Source: an uncultured Duodenibacillus sp.
GTDB taxonomy: Bacteria; Pseudomonadota; Gammaproteobacteria; Burkholderiales; Burkholderiaceae_F
Length of the DNA: 44,554 nucleotides
Assembly (NCBI GenBank): GCA_944388865.1
Contig: CALXKM010000038.1
Coordinates: 1 to 44,554 of the forward strand
Direction: 5' to 3'
The notes beneath the pieces are model-generated. The model made no database searches. It was not told where the DNA came from and worked only from the letters and a program-made list of their open reading frames with translations. Both the position numbers and the translations under genes were made by a program. Below are positions 12,278 through 21,324 of the stretch, in pieces. How positions within the stretch are numbered: position 1 is the stretch's first letter; each line of letters starts with the position of its first letter.

Positions 12278-14956
12278 ATGTTTGATTCCTTTCTTACCAA
12301 GATTTTCGGCAGCCGCAATGACCGGCTCGTGAAGCAGTATCGCAAACGCTGCGCAGAAATCAACAAGCTTGAACCAGCCATGCAGAAGCTCAGCGATGAT
12401 GAGCTTCAAGCCAAAACTGCGGAATTTCGAGACAGACTTGCCAAGGGCGAGGATCTGCAGCATCTGCTGCCAGAGGCCTTTGCTGTTGTGCGCGAGGCAA
12501 GCCGCCGCGTGCTCGGCATGCGGCACTTTGATGTGCAGCTCATCGGCGGCATGGTGCTCAATGACGGCAAAATTGCTGAAATGCGAACCGGTGAAGGCAA
12601 GACGCTTACGGCAACGCTTGCTGTCTATCTCAATGCTCTGCCTGCGCAGGGCGTGCACGTTGTGACGGTCAACGACTATCTGGCAAGCCGCGATGCGGCC
12701 TGGATGGGACGCCTGTACAACTTCCTCGGCATGAGCGTCGGCACGATCCTTTCTCAACAGGACACCGAAAGCAAGAAGAAGGCTTATGCCGCTGACATCA
12801 CGTACGGCACCAACAACGAATTTGGCTTTGACTACCTGCGCGACAACATGGAGTACGAGCCGGGCAACCGCCGCCAGCGCGGCCTTGCCTATGCTATTGT
12901 CGACGAGGTCGACTCGATTCTGATCGACGAGGCCCGCACGCCGCTCATCATTTCCGGCGCGGCCGACGACAATACCGAACTTTATAAGAGCATCAATCAG
13001 ATTCCGCCGCTGCTGCAGCGCCAGGCCGATGAAAAGGGCGACGGCGACTACTGGGTAGATGAAAAGGCCCACCAGGTCTACATCTCTGAAAAGGGCCACG
13101 AGCACCTTGAAAAGATCCTCGTTGACCGTGGTCTGATCAAGGACGGCACGAGCCTGTATTCGCCGCAGAACATCATTTTGATGCATCACCTCAACGCTTC
13201 GCTCAGAGCGCATACGCTGTTTCACCGTGATCAGCAGTATGTGGTGCAAAACGGCGAAGTCATCATCGTCGACGAGTTTACGGGGCGCCTGATGCCCGGC
13301 CGCCGTTGGTCCGAAGGCCTGCATCAGGCTGTTGAGGCCAAGGAAGGCGTCGAGATCCATCAGGAAAATCAGACGATGGCCTCGATTACGTTCCAGAACT
13401 ACTTCCGCATGTATAAAAAGCTTGCCGGCATGACCGGTACGGCCGACACGGAAGCTTATGAGTTCCAGGACATCTACGGGCTCGAGACAGTCGTCATCCC
13501 GACCAATCGCCAGATGATCCGCGTTGACGCTCAGGACAAGGTCTTCAGAACCGAGGCTGAAAAATTCCACGCCATCGTCGAAGACATCAAAGACTGCCAG
13601 AAGCGCGGACAACCCGTGCTTGTGGGCACGACTTCAATTGAAAACTCCGAGCGCATCGCCAAGCTTCTCGACAAAGAGGGCATTGCGCACAACGTGCTCA
13701 ACGCCAAGCAGCACGAGCGCGAAGCGCAGATCATTTTGGAAGCCGGCCGTCCGGGCATGGTGACCATTGCCACCAATATGGCCGGCCGCGGCACCGACAT
13801 TGTTCTCGGCGGCGGCATCAACAGCCATATTGACGCCATCTATGCCGACGACAATCTTTCTGCCGAGCAGAAGGAAGCGCGCATTGCCGAGCTCAAGCAG
13901 CAGTGGCAGGCGCTGCACGATCAAGTGGTCAAGGCCGGGGGCTTGCGCATCATCGGCAGCGAGCGCCATGAATCTCGCCGCATCGACAATCAGCTGCGCG
14001 GCCGTTCCGGCCGTCAGGGCGATCCGGGCAGCTCCGTGTTCTATTTGTCGATGGAAGATCCGCTGCTGCGCATTTTCGGCGGCGACAGAATGCGCGCCAT
14101 CGCAGATCGCCTCAAGCTCGAAGAGGGCGTGGCCATCGAGTCCAAGATGCTCACCCGCATGATTGAAAGCGCGCAGCGCAAGGTCGAAGGCCGCAACTAC
14201 GACATTCGCAAGCAGTTGCTTGAATTTGACGACGTGCAAAACGATCAACGCAGAGAAATTTATCGTCTGCGCAATGAAATTCTCGAGAGCAAGGACGTGG
14301 GCGAGATGCTCAACAACCTGCGTCAGGGGTATTTCAATGATCTCTTCCGCAGCTATGTTCCCGCCGATACCGTTGAGGAGCAGTGGGATCTCGACGGTCT
14401 GCTTGCCAAGCTTAGAAATGAGTGGAACATCAACATCGATATGAAGGCGATGCTTGAGGCGAGCAACGAGACCACCGATGAGGATTTGCTCAAGAAGCTC
14501 ATTGAGACGGCCGATGGCATTGAGCACGCCAAGGAAGAGCAGGTGGGACATGAGGCCTGGGTGGGCTTTGGCCGGCACGTTCTTTTGCAGGTGCTTGATA
14601 CGACCTGGCGTCAGCACATTGCGGCGCTCGATGCTCTGCGTCAGGGCATTTACCTGCGCGGCTATGCTCAAAAGCAGCCCAAGCAGGAATATAAGCGCGA
14701 AGCCTTCGCGATGTTTGAGACGCTGCTCGATACGGTGCGCGAAGGCGTCTGCCGCGTGATGATGAACGTGCAGATTCAGATGCCCGAAGAAGCCCAGCAG
14801 GCTGCTGAAGCAAGTCTTGCAGCAGGCAATCAGCGCGTGGAGAGCGCCCGCCAGCAGCCGCAGGAAGCGATTGATTTCTCCCATGTGGGGCGCAATGATC
14901 CCTGTCCCTGCGGTTCGGGCAAGAAGTACAAAGACTGCCACGGCAAACTCAAATAG
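12278..14956 (+). CDS. secA: preprotein translocase ATPase SecA
   Basis: The motor of the Sec pathway, pushing unfolded precursors through SecYEG. The 892-residue protein starts [15 protein letters not shown], the standard SecA N-terminus, although the frame is open to an ATG at 12212. It shows Walker A (R-T-G-E-G-K-T), the DEAD-like box V-D-E-V-D-S, the second nucleotide-binding region with G-R-G-T-D-I, and the C-terminal zinc motif [13 protein letters not shown] that binds SecB. The leader suggests regulation by attenuation. Confidence 0.98.
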   Translation: MFDSFLTKIFGSRNDRLVKQYRKRCAEINKLEPAMQKLSDDELQAKTAEFRDRLAKGEDLQHLLPEAFAVVREASRRVLGMRHFDVQLIGGMVLNDGKIAEMRTGEGKTLTATLAVYLNALPAQGVHVVTVNDYLASRDAAWMGRLYNFLGMSVGTILSQQDTESKKKAYAADITYGTNNEFGFDYLRDNMEYEPGNRRQRGLAYAIVDEVDSILIDEARTPLIISGAADDNTELYKSINQIPPLLQRQADEKGDGDYWVDEKAHQVYISEKGHEHLEKILVDRGLIKDGTSLYSPQNIILMHHLNASLRAHTLFHRDQQYVVQNGEVIIVDEFTGRLMPGRRWSEGLHQAVEAKEGVEIHQENQTMASITFQNYFRMYKKLAGMTGTADTEAYEFQDIYGLETVVIPTNRQMIRVDAQDKVFRTEAEKFHAIVEDIKDCQKRGQPVLVGTTSIENSERIAKLLDKEGIAHNVLNAKQHEREAQIILEAGRPGMVTIATNMAGRGTDIVLGGGINSHIDAIYADDNLSAEQKEARIAELKQQWQALHDQVVKAGGLRIIGSERHESRRIDNQLRGRSGRQGDPGSSVFYLSMEDPLLRIFGGDRMRAIADRLKLEEGVAIESKMLTRMIESAQRKVEGRNYDIRKQLLEFDDVQNDQRREIYRLRNEILESKDVGEMLNNLRQGYFNDLFRSYVPADTVEEQWDLDGLLAKLRNEWNINIDMKAMLEASNETTDEDLLKKLIETADGIEHAKEEQVGHEAWVGFGRHVLLQVLDTTWRQHIAALDALRQGIYLRGYAQKQPKQEYKREAFAMFETLLDTVREGVCRVMMNVQIQMPEEAQQAAEASLAAGNQRVESARQQPQEAIDFSHVGRNDPCPCGSGKKYKDCHGKLK

Positions 14957-15021
14957 CCGAGTCTGATTCGGACGGGCGCAAACAGCTCCGTCCATGTCCA
15001 GAGAGCCTCGTTTTCTTTGCT

Positions 15022-15046
15022 GAAAGCGGGGCTTTCTTCATTTTTT
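15022..15046 (+). terminator. probable secA terminator
   Basis: GAAAGC-GGG-GCTTTC hairpin followed by TTCATTTTTT, 66 bases after the secA stop. Confidence 0.6.
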
Positions 15047-15071
15047 GAGTGTACTGGTACCGCTCTATAAT
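15045..15071 (+). promoter_or_regulatory. probable argJ promoter
   Basis: TTGAGT (15045-15050) and a perfect TATAAT (15066-15071) 15 bases apart, 73 bases before the argJ start. The spacing is short for sigma-70. Confidence 0.45.
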
Positions 15072-15143
15072 CAAAAATTGCCCTCGAGATCATCGGCCAA
15101 GCAGAGCAGTCTCTGCCTGCATCTAACAGGAGAAAACAAACAA

Positions 15144-16373
15144 ATGTCAGTCAATTTGAGCGCTCCCGATCCTAAGACGATTTTTCCGGTGCAGGGCGTT
15201 GAGCTCGGCACCGCCTGCGCGGGCATCCGAAAGGCGGGCAGGCGCGACGTGATGGTCATGCGCTTTTGCCGGGGAGCCAAGGCTGCGGGCGTGTTTACGC
15301 AAAACCGCTTTGCTGCTGCGCCGGTGAGGATATGCCGCGAGCATCAGACGATGACCCGAGAGATTCGCGCGCTTGTCGTCAATACGGGGGTAGCCAATGC
15401 GGGAACGGGGGAAGCAGGATTAAACGACGCACGGTTGACAACGCAGAAGCTTGCCGCTTTGGCAGGCTGCCCCGTGGAAGAGACGCTGGTCTTTTCAACC
15501 GGCGTCATTATGGAGCCTTTGCCTATGCAAAGGCTTTTGCCGGGGCTCGATGCCGCCTGGGGAGATTTGTCCGGACAGCACTGGCTTGAAGCTGCGCAGG
15601 CGATCATGACGACCGATACGGTGCACAAGGCCGCATCGACTAAAGCCTTCATCGGCGGCAAGGTGGTGACGGTGACAGGCATCAGCAAGGGCTCAGGCAT
15701 GATTGAGCCGCGCATGGCCACGATGCTTGGGTTCATTGCAACCGATGCGGCGGTCTCGGGCGATGTGCTGCGCGCCATCGTCAAGCGCGCAGCCGATGCG
15801 AGCTTCAACCGCATTACGGTCGATGGCGACACAAGCACCAACGACAGCTTCGTGCTCATTGCCACCGGAGCGAGCGGGATGGATTGCATCGACAGCGTTG
15901 AGGATGCCCGCTGTGAAGCGCTCTATGAGGCGGTGGCAACAGTGGCTGGAAAGCTTGCCCGCAGCATGATCCGCGACGGCGAAGGCGCAACCAAATTCAT
16001 CACGATTCGCGTTGATGGCGCGCTCACCCAATCCGAGGCGCTTAAGGTTTGCTACGCAGTGGCGCATTCGCCTTTGGTAAAAACAGCTTTTTTTGCCTCA
16101 GATCCCAACTTGGGCCGCATTCTTGCTGCCGTCGGCAATAGCCGCATTGAGGATCTTGACAGCAGCCGCGTGAGCCTGTGGCTCGATGACGTGCAAGTTG
16201 CCGTCAACGGAGGCAGACACCCCGACTACAAGGAAGAAGATGGCGTGGCGGTCATGTCCAAGCCGGAAATTCTTGTGCGCATTGATCTTGGCCGCGGCAC
16301 GCACAGCGAAACGGTTTGGACGACGGACCTTTCGCACGAGTACGTCAAAATCAACGCTGAGTATCGCAGCTGA
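15144..16373 (+). CDS. argJ: glutamate N-acetyltransferase / amino-acid N-acetyltransferase
   Basis: ArgJ recycles the acetyl group from N-acetylornithine to glutamate in arginine synthesis and may also make N-acetylglutamate from acetyl-CoA. The 409-residue precursor cleaves itself before the nucleophile Thr193 in [15 protein letters not shown] just upstream belongs to the same site. AGGAG lies ten bases before the ATG. It begins a head-to-tail run argJ - DUF815 ATPase - mutT-like - yacG, an order familiar in betaproteobacteria. Confidence 0.95.
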   Translation: MSVNLSAPDPKTIFPVQGVELGTACAGIRKAGRRDVMVMRFCRGAKAAGVFTQNRFAAAPVRICREHQTMTREIRALVVNTGVANAGTGEAGLNDARLTTQKLAALAGCPVEETLVFSTGVIMEPLPMQRLLPGLDAAWGDLSGQHWLEAAQAIMTTDTVHKAASTKAFIGGKVVTVTGISKGSGMIEPRMATMLGFIATDAAVSGDVLRAIVKRAADASFNRITVDGDTSTNDSFVLIATGASGMDCIDSVEDARCEALYEAVATVAGKLARSMIRDGEGATKFITIRVDGALTQSEALKVCYAVAHSPLVKTAFFASDPNLGRILAAVGNSRIEDLDSSRVSLWLDDVQVAVNGGRHPDYKEEDGVAVMSKPEILVRIDLGRGTHSETVWTTDLSHEYVKINAEYRS

Positions 16374-16413
16374 GAAAAAAAACAAAAGATGAGTTGAGGT
16401 AAGGGTAAGGGAG

Positions 16414-17313
16414 ATGAATACGAAGACGGAAAAACTTTTTGCTGATGTGCTCGAGAGGCTCTTGGCGATGATGCCTGAGCCTGCTGAGCGTTTTGATTGG
16501 TCTAAGCCGGCTTATCGCTGGGTGCGGCGCCGCGTGCTGGGCACAGATGCTGGGAGGCTTGAGCCGGTTGAGCATTTTGCTTCGGTTGATCTCGACAAGC
16601 TGCTTCATATTGAGCGGCAAAAAAAGCTCATTGTTCAGAATACTGAGGCCTTCGTGCGGCACTTGCCGGCAAACAACGTGCTTTTGACCGGCGCTCGCGG
16701 CACTGGCAAAAGCTCTCTCATTCGCGGCTGTTTGACGCGCTACTACAACGAAGGACTGCGGCTCATTGAGGTTGCCAAGGAAGATTTGTGCGACTTGTTT
16801 GAAATTGTGCGTGCGGTTCGAGGGCGCTCTGAAAGGTTCATCGTGTTTTGCGATGATCTGTCCTTTGAGCTTGCCGAGGGTGGGTACAAGGCTCTTAAGG
16901 CTGCGCTTGACGGATCGGTGGCTGCCGGCGGCGACAATATTATTGTGTATGCCACAAGCAACCGCAGACATTTGATGCCGGAGCCTGCAACGGACAATTT
17001 GGGGGCGCGTCTAGATGAGGACGGTGAACTGCACCCGGGAGAAGTGCTCGAAGAAAAGCTTTCCCTTGCTGAGCGCTTCGGGCTGTGGCTTTCGTTTTAT
17101 CCGTTCTCTCAGGATCAGTATCTGGCAGTGATCGACGAGAGCCTGATGCTGCTTGGCGTTGGAGAGAATCTGCGAAAAGATACGGATCTGCGTCTTGAGG
17201 CGCTGCAGTTTGCTATTGAGCGAGGCGGCCGCAGCGGACGCGTGGCCGCACAGTTTGCCCGCATGATTGCCGCGCGCGAAGAGCTAGAGCGCATCTCTAG
17301 TCAAAATCAATAG
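16414..17313 (+). CDS. DUF815 family AAA ATPase
   Basis: A 299-residue P-loop ATPase with Walker A G-A-R-G-T-G-K-S-S (93-101) and Walker B I-V-F-C-D-D-L-S-F (143-151), followed by a sensor-like A-T-S-N-R-R-H-L. The motif set and length match the DUF815 family, whose biological role is not established. GGTAAGGGAG precedes the ATG. It lies 40 bases after argJ and directly before the Nudix gene, so co-transcription is likely. Confidence 0.85.
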   Translation: MNTKTEKLFADVLERLLAMMPEPAERFDWSKPAYRWVRRRVLGTDAGRLEPVEHFASVDLDKLLHIERQKKLIVQNTEAFVRHLPANNVLLTGARGTGKSSLIRGCLTRYYNEGLRLIEVAKEDLCDLFEIVRAVRGRSERFIVFCDDLSFELAEGGYKALKAALDGSVAAGGDNIIVYATSNRRHLMPEPATDNLGARLDEDGELHPGEVLEEKLSLAERFGLWLSFYPFSQDQYLAVIDESLMLLGVGENLRKDTDLRLEALQFAIERGGRSGRVAAQFARMIAAREELERISSQNQ

Positions 17314-17324
17314 AGAGATTGGGC

Positions 17325-18053
17325 GTGCGAAAGATTGTCGAAGTTGCCGTCGGCGTGCTTTATGGCCCTCAAAAGAAGAGCGTGCTGATCTCAAGTCGTC
17401 CGCAAGGCAAGGTCTGCGCGGGCATGTGGGAGTTTCCCGGCGGCAAGATCGAGTCTGAAGAAACCCCTGCGCAGGCGTTGATTCGAGAGCTTGCCGAAGA
17501 GCTCGATGTGACATGCCGCAGCCCCGTGCCCTGGTTTGTGATGGAGCACGAGTATCCGCATGCTCATGTGCGGCTTCATTTTCTGCGCGTTTTTGATTTC
17601 TCAGGCGAGCCAAGGTGCCTTGAGCAGCAAAGTTTTGCATGGGTCAATGAAAAGACTCTTCCGCAGCCGCAGCTGCTTTTGCCCATGGTGGAGCTTGTCG
17701 TCAAGAGAGCTTTTCTGCCGGACGTTCTTGTGACGGTGGAAAATGCGGACTCCGACTGGATGCCGCCAGCAGGAGTTTGCGTCGGCGTTGTCGATGACTC
17801 GGCTCAGGCGCGGGACTGGGCTCAAAGCCGAGGTTTTGAGCTCGTCGATATTCAGATGATGGTGCAGGATGGTCTTTGTGCAATGTTGCCGGCTGCCCAG
17901 CAGAAGCTTTGCGCGGTAATCGATTATGGTCAGAAAGAGGTGCTTGCTCAGACTCGCGTGCCTTGTTATGTTAGGACTGACCGAGCAAAGGTTGCCCAAG
18001 AGCTGCAGAAATTTTTGGACGAAGGCGCCCAGGGCGCAGCCATCCAAATTTAA
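17325..18053 (+). CDS. MutT-like Nudix hydrolase with C-terminal extension
   Basis: The N-terminal about 130 residues form a Nudix domain with the full box G-G-K-I-E-S-E-E-T ... R-E-L-A-E-E-L (G-x5-E-x7-R-E-x-x-E-E pattern). It is close to MutT, which removes 8-oxo-dGTP from the nucleotide pool. A further 110 residues follow. In betaproteobacterial relatives the extra part is often a thiamine-phosphate-synthase-like barrel; here it is short and I cannot confirm that fold. A GTG at 17325 is chosen with AGAGA upstream; TTG at 17319 is an alternative. Confidence 0.8.
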   Translation: MRKIVEVAVGVLYGPQKKSVLISSRPQGKVCAGMWEFPGGKIESEETPAQALIRELAEELDVTCRSPVPWFVMEHEYPHAHVRLHFLRVFDFSGEPRCLEQQSFAWVNEKTLPQPQLLLPMVELVVKRAFLPDVLVTVENADSDWMPPAGVCVGVVDDSAQARDWAQSRGFELVDIQMMVQDGLCAMLPAAQQKLCAVIDYGQKEVLAQTRVPCYVRTDRAKVAQELQKFLDEGAQGAAIQI

Positions 18054-18066
18054 AGGAGTATGAGCA

Positions 18067-18309
18067 ATGATGGTGAAGTGTCCGACGTGCCGCAAGCTGC
18101 ACGAATACGATGTCAATAGTCCCTTCAGACCGTTTTGCAGCGAGCGCTGCAAACTGATTGATTTGGGACAATGGGCAAGCGATGCGTATGTGATTCACGG
18201 CGTGCCGGGATCGGCTGACCCGGACTTGATTGTTGAGCAGCTCGAAAAGATGCAGGAAGAAAAAAGCGAGGCCGAGGAGGCCGCAGCTGCGCGCAAAAGG
18301 AAAAAATAA
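18067..18309 (+). CDS. yacG: DNA gyrase inhibitor / zinc-binding protein YacG
   Basis: An 80-residue zinc protein with C-P-T-C (Cys5, Cys8) and F-C-S-E-R-C (Cys24, Cys28), then the family motif C-K-L-I-D-L-G-Q-W. YacG family members bind and inhibit DNA gyrase. AAGGAG lies upstream of the ATG, and the gene follows the Nudix gene by 13 bases. The C-terminus is a charged Glu/Ala/Lys tail. Confidence 0.93.
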   Translation: MMVKCPTCRKLHEYDVNSPFRPFCSERCKLIDLGQWASDAYVIHGVPGSADPDLIVEQLEKMQEEKSEAEEAAAARKRKK

Positions 18310-18322
18310 ATCGATCAATCGC

Positions 18323-18349
18323 AGAAAGCCCGCTTCAAGCGGGCTTTCT
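18323..18349. terminator. bidirectional terminator between yacG and coaE
   Basis: Near-perfect palindrome with 12-13-bp arms (AGAAAGCCCGCTT and its complement) placed between two converging genes. Confidence 0.8.
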
Positions 18350-18370
18350 GACGAAACGGCTAAAGCACGA

Positions 18371-18973
18371 TCAGTGCATTTGGGACATGCGCAGATAGAA
18401 CTCGTGCAGGCCGCGCACCTTATCTTCGAGCTCTTCGAGCGTGCCGCTGTTGTCGATCAGGTCATCGGCAGCCGCCATGCGCTTGTCGCGCGAGATTTGA
18501 GTGTCGATGATGGCGCGGGCCTGCTCTTCGCCGAGGTGGCGATCATAGACCAGACGATTGATCTGCTCATCTTCAGAGACGTCAATGACCAGTACGCGCT
18601 TGACGGCGCTTGCCCAGCGCGAGTGCTCCAGCAGCAGAGGCACCGAGAGAATGGCGTAGGGAGCCTTGATGGTCTTGAGCTCTTCGAACATCTCGCGCTT
18701 GATCATCGGGTGAAGAATTTCTTCGAGCTTTTCGCGCTTTTTGGGATCAGAAAAGACGATCTCGCGCATTAGATCGCGCTTCATGCCGTGGGTGTCGATC
18801 ATGTCGGCGCCGAAGTTGAGCGCGATGTCAGGCAAAGCAGCGCCGCCAGGCCCTGTGAGCTTGCGGCTGATCTCATCGGCGTCAATGACTGGAACGCCCA
18901 GCTTGCGGAAGATGTCGGTAACTGTTGTTTTGCCGCAGGCAATGCCGCCTGTCAAACCGATAAGCATGGTCAT
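18371..18973 (-). CDS. coaE: dephospho-CoA kinase
   Basis: Last step of coenzyme A synthesis: phosphorylates the 3'-OH of dephospho-CoA using ATP. The 200-residue protein has the P-loop G-L-T-G-G-I-A-C-G-K-T-T at residues 6-17, then D-A-D-E-I-S-R (substrate) and the lid region H-P-M-I-K-R-E. GGGGAAAG precedes the ATG at 18973. It converges on yacG, with which it is grouped in related genomes. Confidence 0.96.
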   Translation of the reverse strand: MTMLIGLTGGIACGKTTVTDIFRKLGVPVIDADEISRKLTGPGGAALPDIALNFGADMIDTHGMKRDLMREIVFSDPKKREKLEEILHPMIKREMFEELKTIKAPYAILSVPLLLEHSRWASAVKRVLVIDVSEDEQINRLVYDRHLGEEQARAIIDTQISRDKRMAAADDLIDNSGTLEELEDKVRGLHEFYLRMSQMH

Positions 18974-19144
18974 AATTCTTTCCCCTTTATTCTTGTTGCA
19001 GCGTAGCTATATCCGAAAGTTGGATCGCACCGGCTTGAGTCTATTGTAGCGAGCTGAAGCGATCGCGTGTCTATATACCCTGTGCGAGGAAGGAAAGTTT
19101 GCTTGAGCCAAAGCGGCGGCAACTTTTGACCGAAGACGAAATGA

Positions 19145-19351
19145 TCAGCCGAAGATGAGGACGATTGCGGGAAAAAAGAGAAAGAGCGCGATGATTCCGA
19201 GAAGCGTGAAAAGATTCTTGAATAGTGCCCAGAAAAAGCCAAATTTGGTCGTGGGAATGGGTTCAATGACATCCAGCCAGCAATAGCCGCCGCCATACCA
19301 ATTACGGGGCTCCCAATGGGGGCAATTTTCGCAGCATTTTTCTCGGCACAT
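19145..19351 (-). CDS. small Cys-rich membrane protein, unknown
   Basis: A 68-residue protein with a well placed AAGGAG eight bases before ATG 19351. The N-terminal half has M-C-R-E-K-C-C-E-N-C-P-H-W-E-P-R-N-W and a further Cys in Y-C-W-L-D, together a likely metal site of four or five Cys. The C-terminal half is a long hydrophobic stretch (about 38-67) that would make one or two membrane passes. I do not recognise the family. It stands alone between coaE and a tRNA. Confidence 0.6.
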   Translation of the reverse strand: MCREKCCENCPHWEPRNWYGGGYCWLDVIEPIPTTKFGFFWALFKNLFTLLGIIALFLFFPAIVLIFG

Positions 19352-19457
19352 TTATGCAACTCCTTGAGCTTGATTGTATAAAAAAGCAAATTGATACGGA
19401 GTCGTGTGCTGGATTTTTTGCGGAAATCGCCCCTGCAAGCAAAGTGAAGGGCAACAA

Positions 19458-19486
19458 AAAAGCGACCTCGCTAGAAGGTCGCTTTT
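19458..19486 (-). terminator. terminator after tRNA-Pro
   Basis: Ten-bp stem AAAAGCGACC/GGTCGCTTTT; on the minus strand it ends in six T. It lies immediately beyond the tRNA 3' end. Confidence 0.85.
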
Positions 19487-19493
19487 GGAATTC

Positions 19494-19570
<77 letters not shown>

Positions 19571-19592
19571 AAAATTGTCTTTCGAACAGATC

Positions 19593-20585
19593 TTAACGGT
19601 CTCTTCTAACTGACAAGGCTAAGAATTGTACCAGTGAATTCGTAAATTGTCCAGCTCCAAGAGCCGCGATGGCTTTTTCACCGAGGGCTGCCTCTTCAAA
19701 AGCTTTTTGACGGCATTTCTCAAGCGCGCCTGAATTGATGACGATGCGGCTGATGCGCTCAAAATCGCCTTCACCCTTGCGGATGGCTTCGCGGATGAGT
19801 TCGCGGTCAGCCTGCGGGGCAAGCTCCATGGCGTAGAGAAGCGGCAGGGTCACCTTTCCTTCCCGCAGGTCGGCACCAAGGTTTTTGCCGATCGCTTCAG
19901 CCTCGCCGGCATAGTCAAGGATGTCGTCGGCAATCTGAAAAGCGTTGCCTAAATGCAGGCAATACCGCGTGCAGGCATCTTCAAGTTCGGCAGGAGCATC
20001 AGCGATGGCCGCAGCCATATGAGCGGCAGCTTCAAAAAGGCAGGCGGTTTTGCGCTCAATTACGGCAAAATACTTTTCTTCCGTGGTGTCCGGGTTGTGC
20101 GCGTTGTTCATCTGCAGCACTTCGCCTTCGCTCAAGCGGTTGGCGGCATCGGAGAGCGCCTGCATGACTTTGAGGTTGCCTGCGCGCACCATCATTTGAA
20201 AGCTGCGCGTATAAAGAAAATCGCCCACGAGCACGGCTTGGGCATTTCCCCACTGAGCGTTGGCCGTTGGGCGGCCGCGGCGCATCATGCCTTCGTCAAC
20301 GACATCGTCGTGCATGAGAGTGGCTGTGTGAAGAATCTCGATGACCGCCCCGAGATATGCTGCTTTTTCCCGGTCGGCTCCCATGGCGCGGGCCATCAGA
20401 ATCAACAGCGCCGGCCGCATGCGCTTGCCGCCGGCCGAGGTGATGTAGCGGGCAATTTCTTCGACATGACCAACGGCGCTTTGCATCTCTTCGGAGATGA
20501 TGCGCTCGACGGCGAGCATGTCTTCGGCAATGGGGGCAAGCGCCTGACGCGCCGCCTCTTTAAGAGAAAGATTGGATTGAGTCAT
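19593..20585 (-). CDS. ispB: octaprenyl (polyprenyl) diphosphate synthase
   Basis: Trans-prenyltransferase that makes the ubiquinone or menaquinone side chain by adding isopentenyl units. The first Asp-rich motif is H-D-D-V-V-D-E with M-R-R-G-R-P-T, the second F-Q-I-A-D-D-I-L-D-Y. Starting at M-T-Q-S-N-L the protein has 330 residues; the frame opens six codons further up (20603). Neither start has a clear Shine-Dalgarno. The chain length made is not visible from the sequence; IspB is chosen by overall similarity. Confidence 0.9.
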   Translation of the reverse strand: MTQSNLSLKEAARQALAPIAEDMLAVERIISEEMQSAVGHVEEIARYITSAGGKRMRPALLILMARAMGADREKAAYLGAVIEILHTATLMHDDVVDEGMMRRGRPTANAQWGNAQAVLVGDFLYTRSFQMMVRAGNLKVMQALSDAANRLSEGEVLQMNNAHNPDTTEEKYFAVIERKTACLFEAAAHMAAAIADAPAELEDACTRYCLHLGNAFQIADDILDYAGEAEAIGKNLGADLREGKVTLPLLYAMELAPQADRELIREAIRKGEGDFERISRIVINSGALEKCRQKAFEEAALGEKAIAALGAGQFTNSLVQFLALSVRRDR

Positions 20586-20652
20586 AGCCGCTAATTTTGG
20601 CATTGCCCGGATGCTTCGTCAAAGTTTTGCGGGCAAGTATTTCCGTGGAGAG

Positions 20653-21324
20653 TTAATCAACGAAGCCTCTTTTTCTGCATTCGAAAACAGCTTCGTCGCG
20701 AGAATGCACTTCTAGTTTGCGATAAATCTTCTTGACGTGCGTTGTGACGGTATGTTCGGAAATGGTGAGCAGATGCGCAATTTGCGCAAAGCCGATGCCT
20801 TGCGCGGCAAGCCGCATGACGTCAAGTTCTCTCGGAGAAAGCGGACAGTCTGCCGGCATCAGGCGTCTTTTCTCAGAGCGCGTATGCAAGCTTCTGAGCA
20901 CGCAGCGGGCGATTGTTGGGCTTACAGGCGAGCCGCCTGCGACCATGAGCTTGAAGCATTCGCCAAGGTCTTCAGTCATTTCTGAGATGAGCATGTAGCC
21001 GTTGGCCCCGGCCGAGATGACTTGCATGACTGTGTTTTCATCTGCGGTATCGGCAGCAACCAAGACGAGCGCGTTGGGATTGCGTTTGACGATGAGCGCA
21101 ACAACATCTGCAGCGCTGCCGTCGGCAAGCGTTGTGGAGACCAGCGCAAAATCCACGCTTTTGCGTCTGAGCAAAGCGGCAGTCTGACGCTTGCCTCGGG
21201 TAATGCCCGCAAGCAGATAGTTTGTCTGCTTGCGGATTTTTCTAGCGTAGCGATCGCTTCGGATCTCGTCAGGCTCAACGATGAGAATCGAGCTTGCCGG
21301 TGTGCTTTCAATGGAGTTCATCAA
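20653..21324 (-). CDS. NarL-type regulator with degenerate receiver
   Basis: A 223-residue protein with an N-terminal receiver-like domain (13-125) and a C-terminal LuxR helix-turn-helix (about 160-220: L-S-P-R-E-L-D-V-M-R-L-A-A-Q-G and S-E-H-T-V-T-T-H-V-K-K-I-Y-R-K-L). The receiver lacks the phosphorylation residues: the Asp position reads A-L-V-S-T-T, the Thr position V-A-A-D, and the Lys of G-Y-x-L-K reads G-Y-M-L-I. It is thus probably not controlled by phosphotransfer. Its ATG overlaps the transaldolase stop (TGATGA), so the two are translationally linked. Confidence 0.85.
   Translation of the reverse strand: MMNSIESTPASSILIVEPDEIRSDRYARKIRKQTNYLLAGITRGKRQTAALLRRKSVDFALVSTTLADGSAADVVALIVKRNPNALVLVAADTADENTVMQVISAGANGYMLISEMTEDLGECFKLMVAGGSPVSPTIARCVLRSLHTRSEKRRLMPADCPLSPRELDVMRLAAQGIGFAQIAHLLTISEHTVTTHVKKIYRKLEVHSRDEAVFECRKRGFVD

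Noticed and set aside
12251-14995. Two 453-residue minus-strand open frames under secA
   Set aside because: They are codon-bias shadows of secA, with no ribosome binding sites or recognisable domains.
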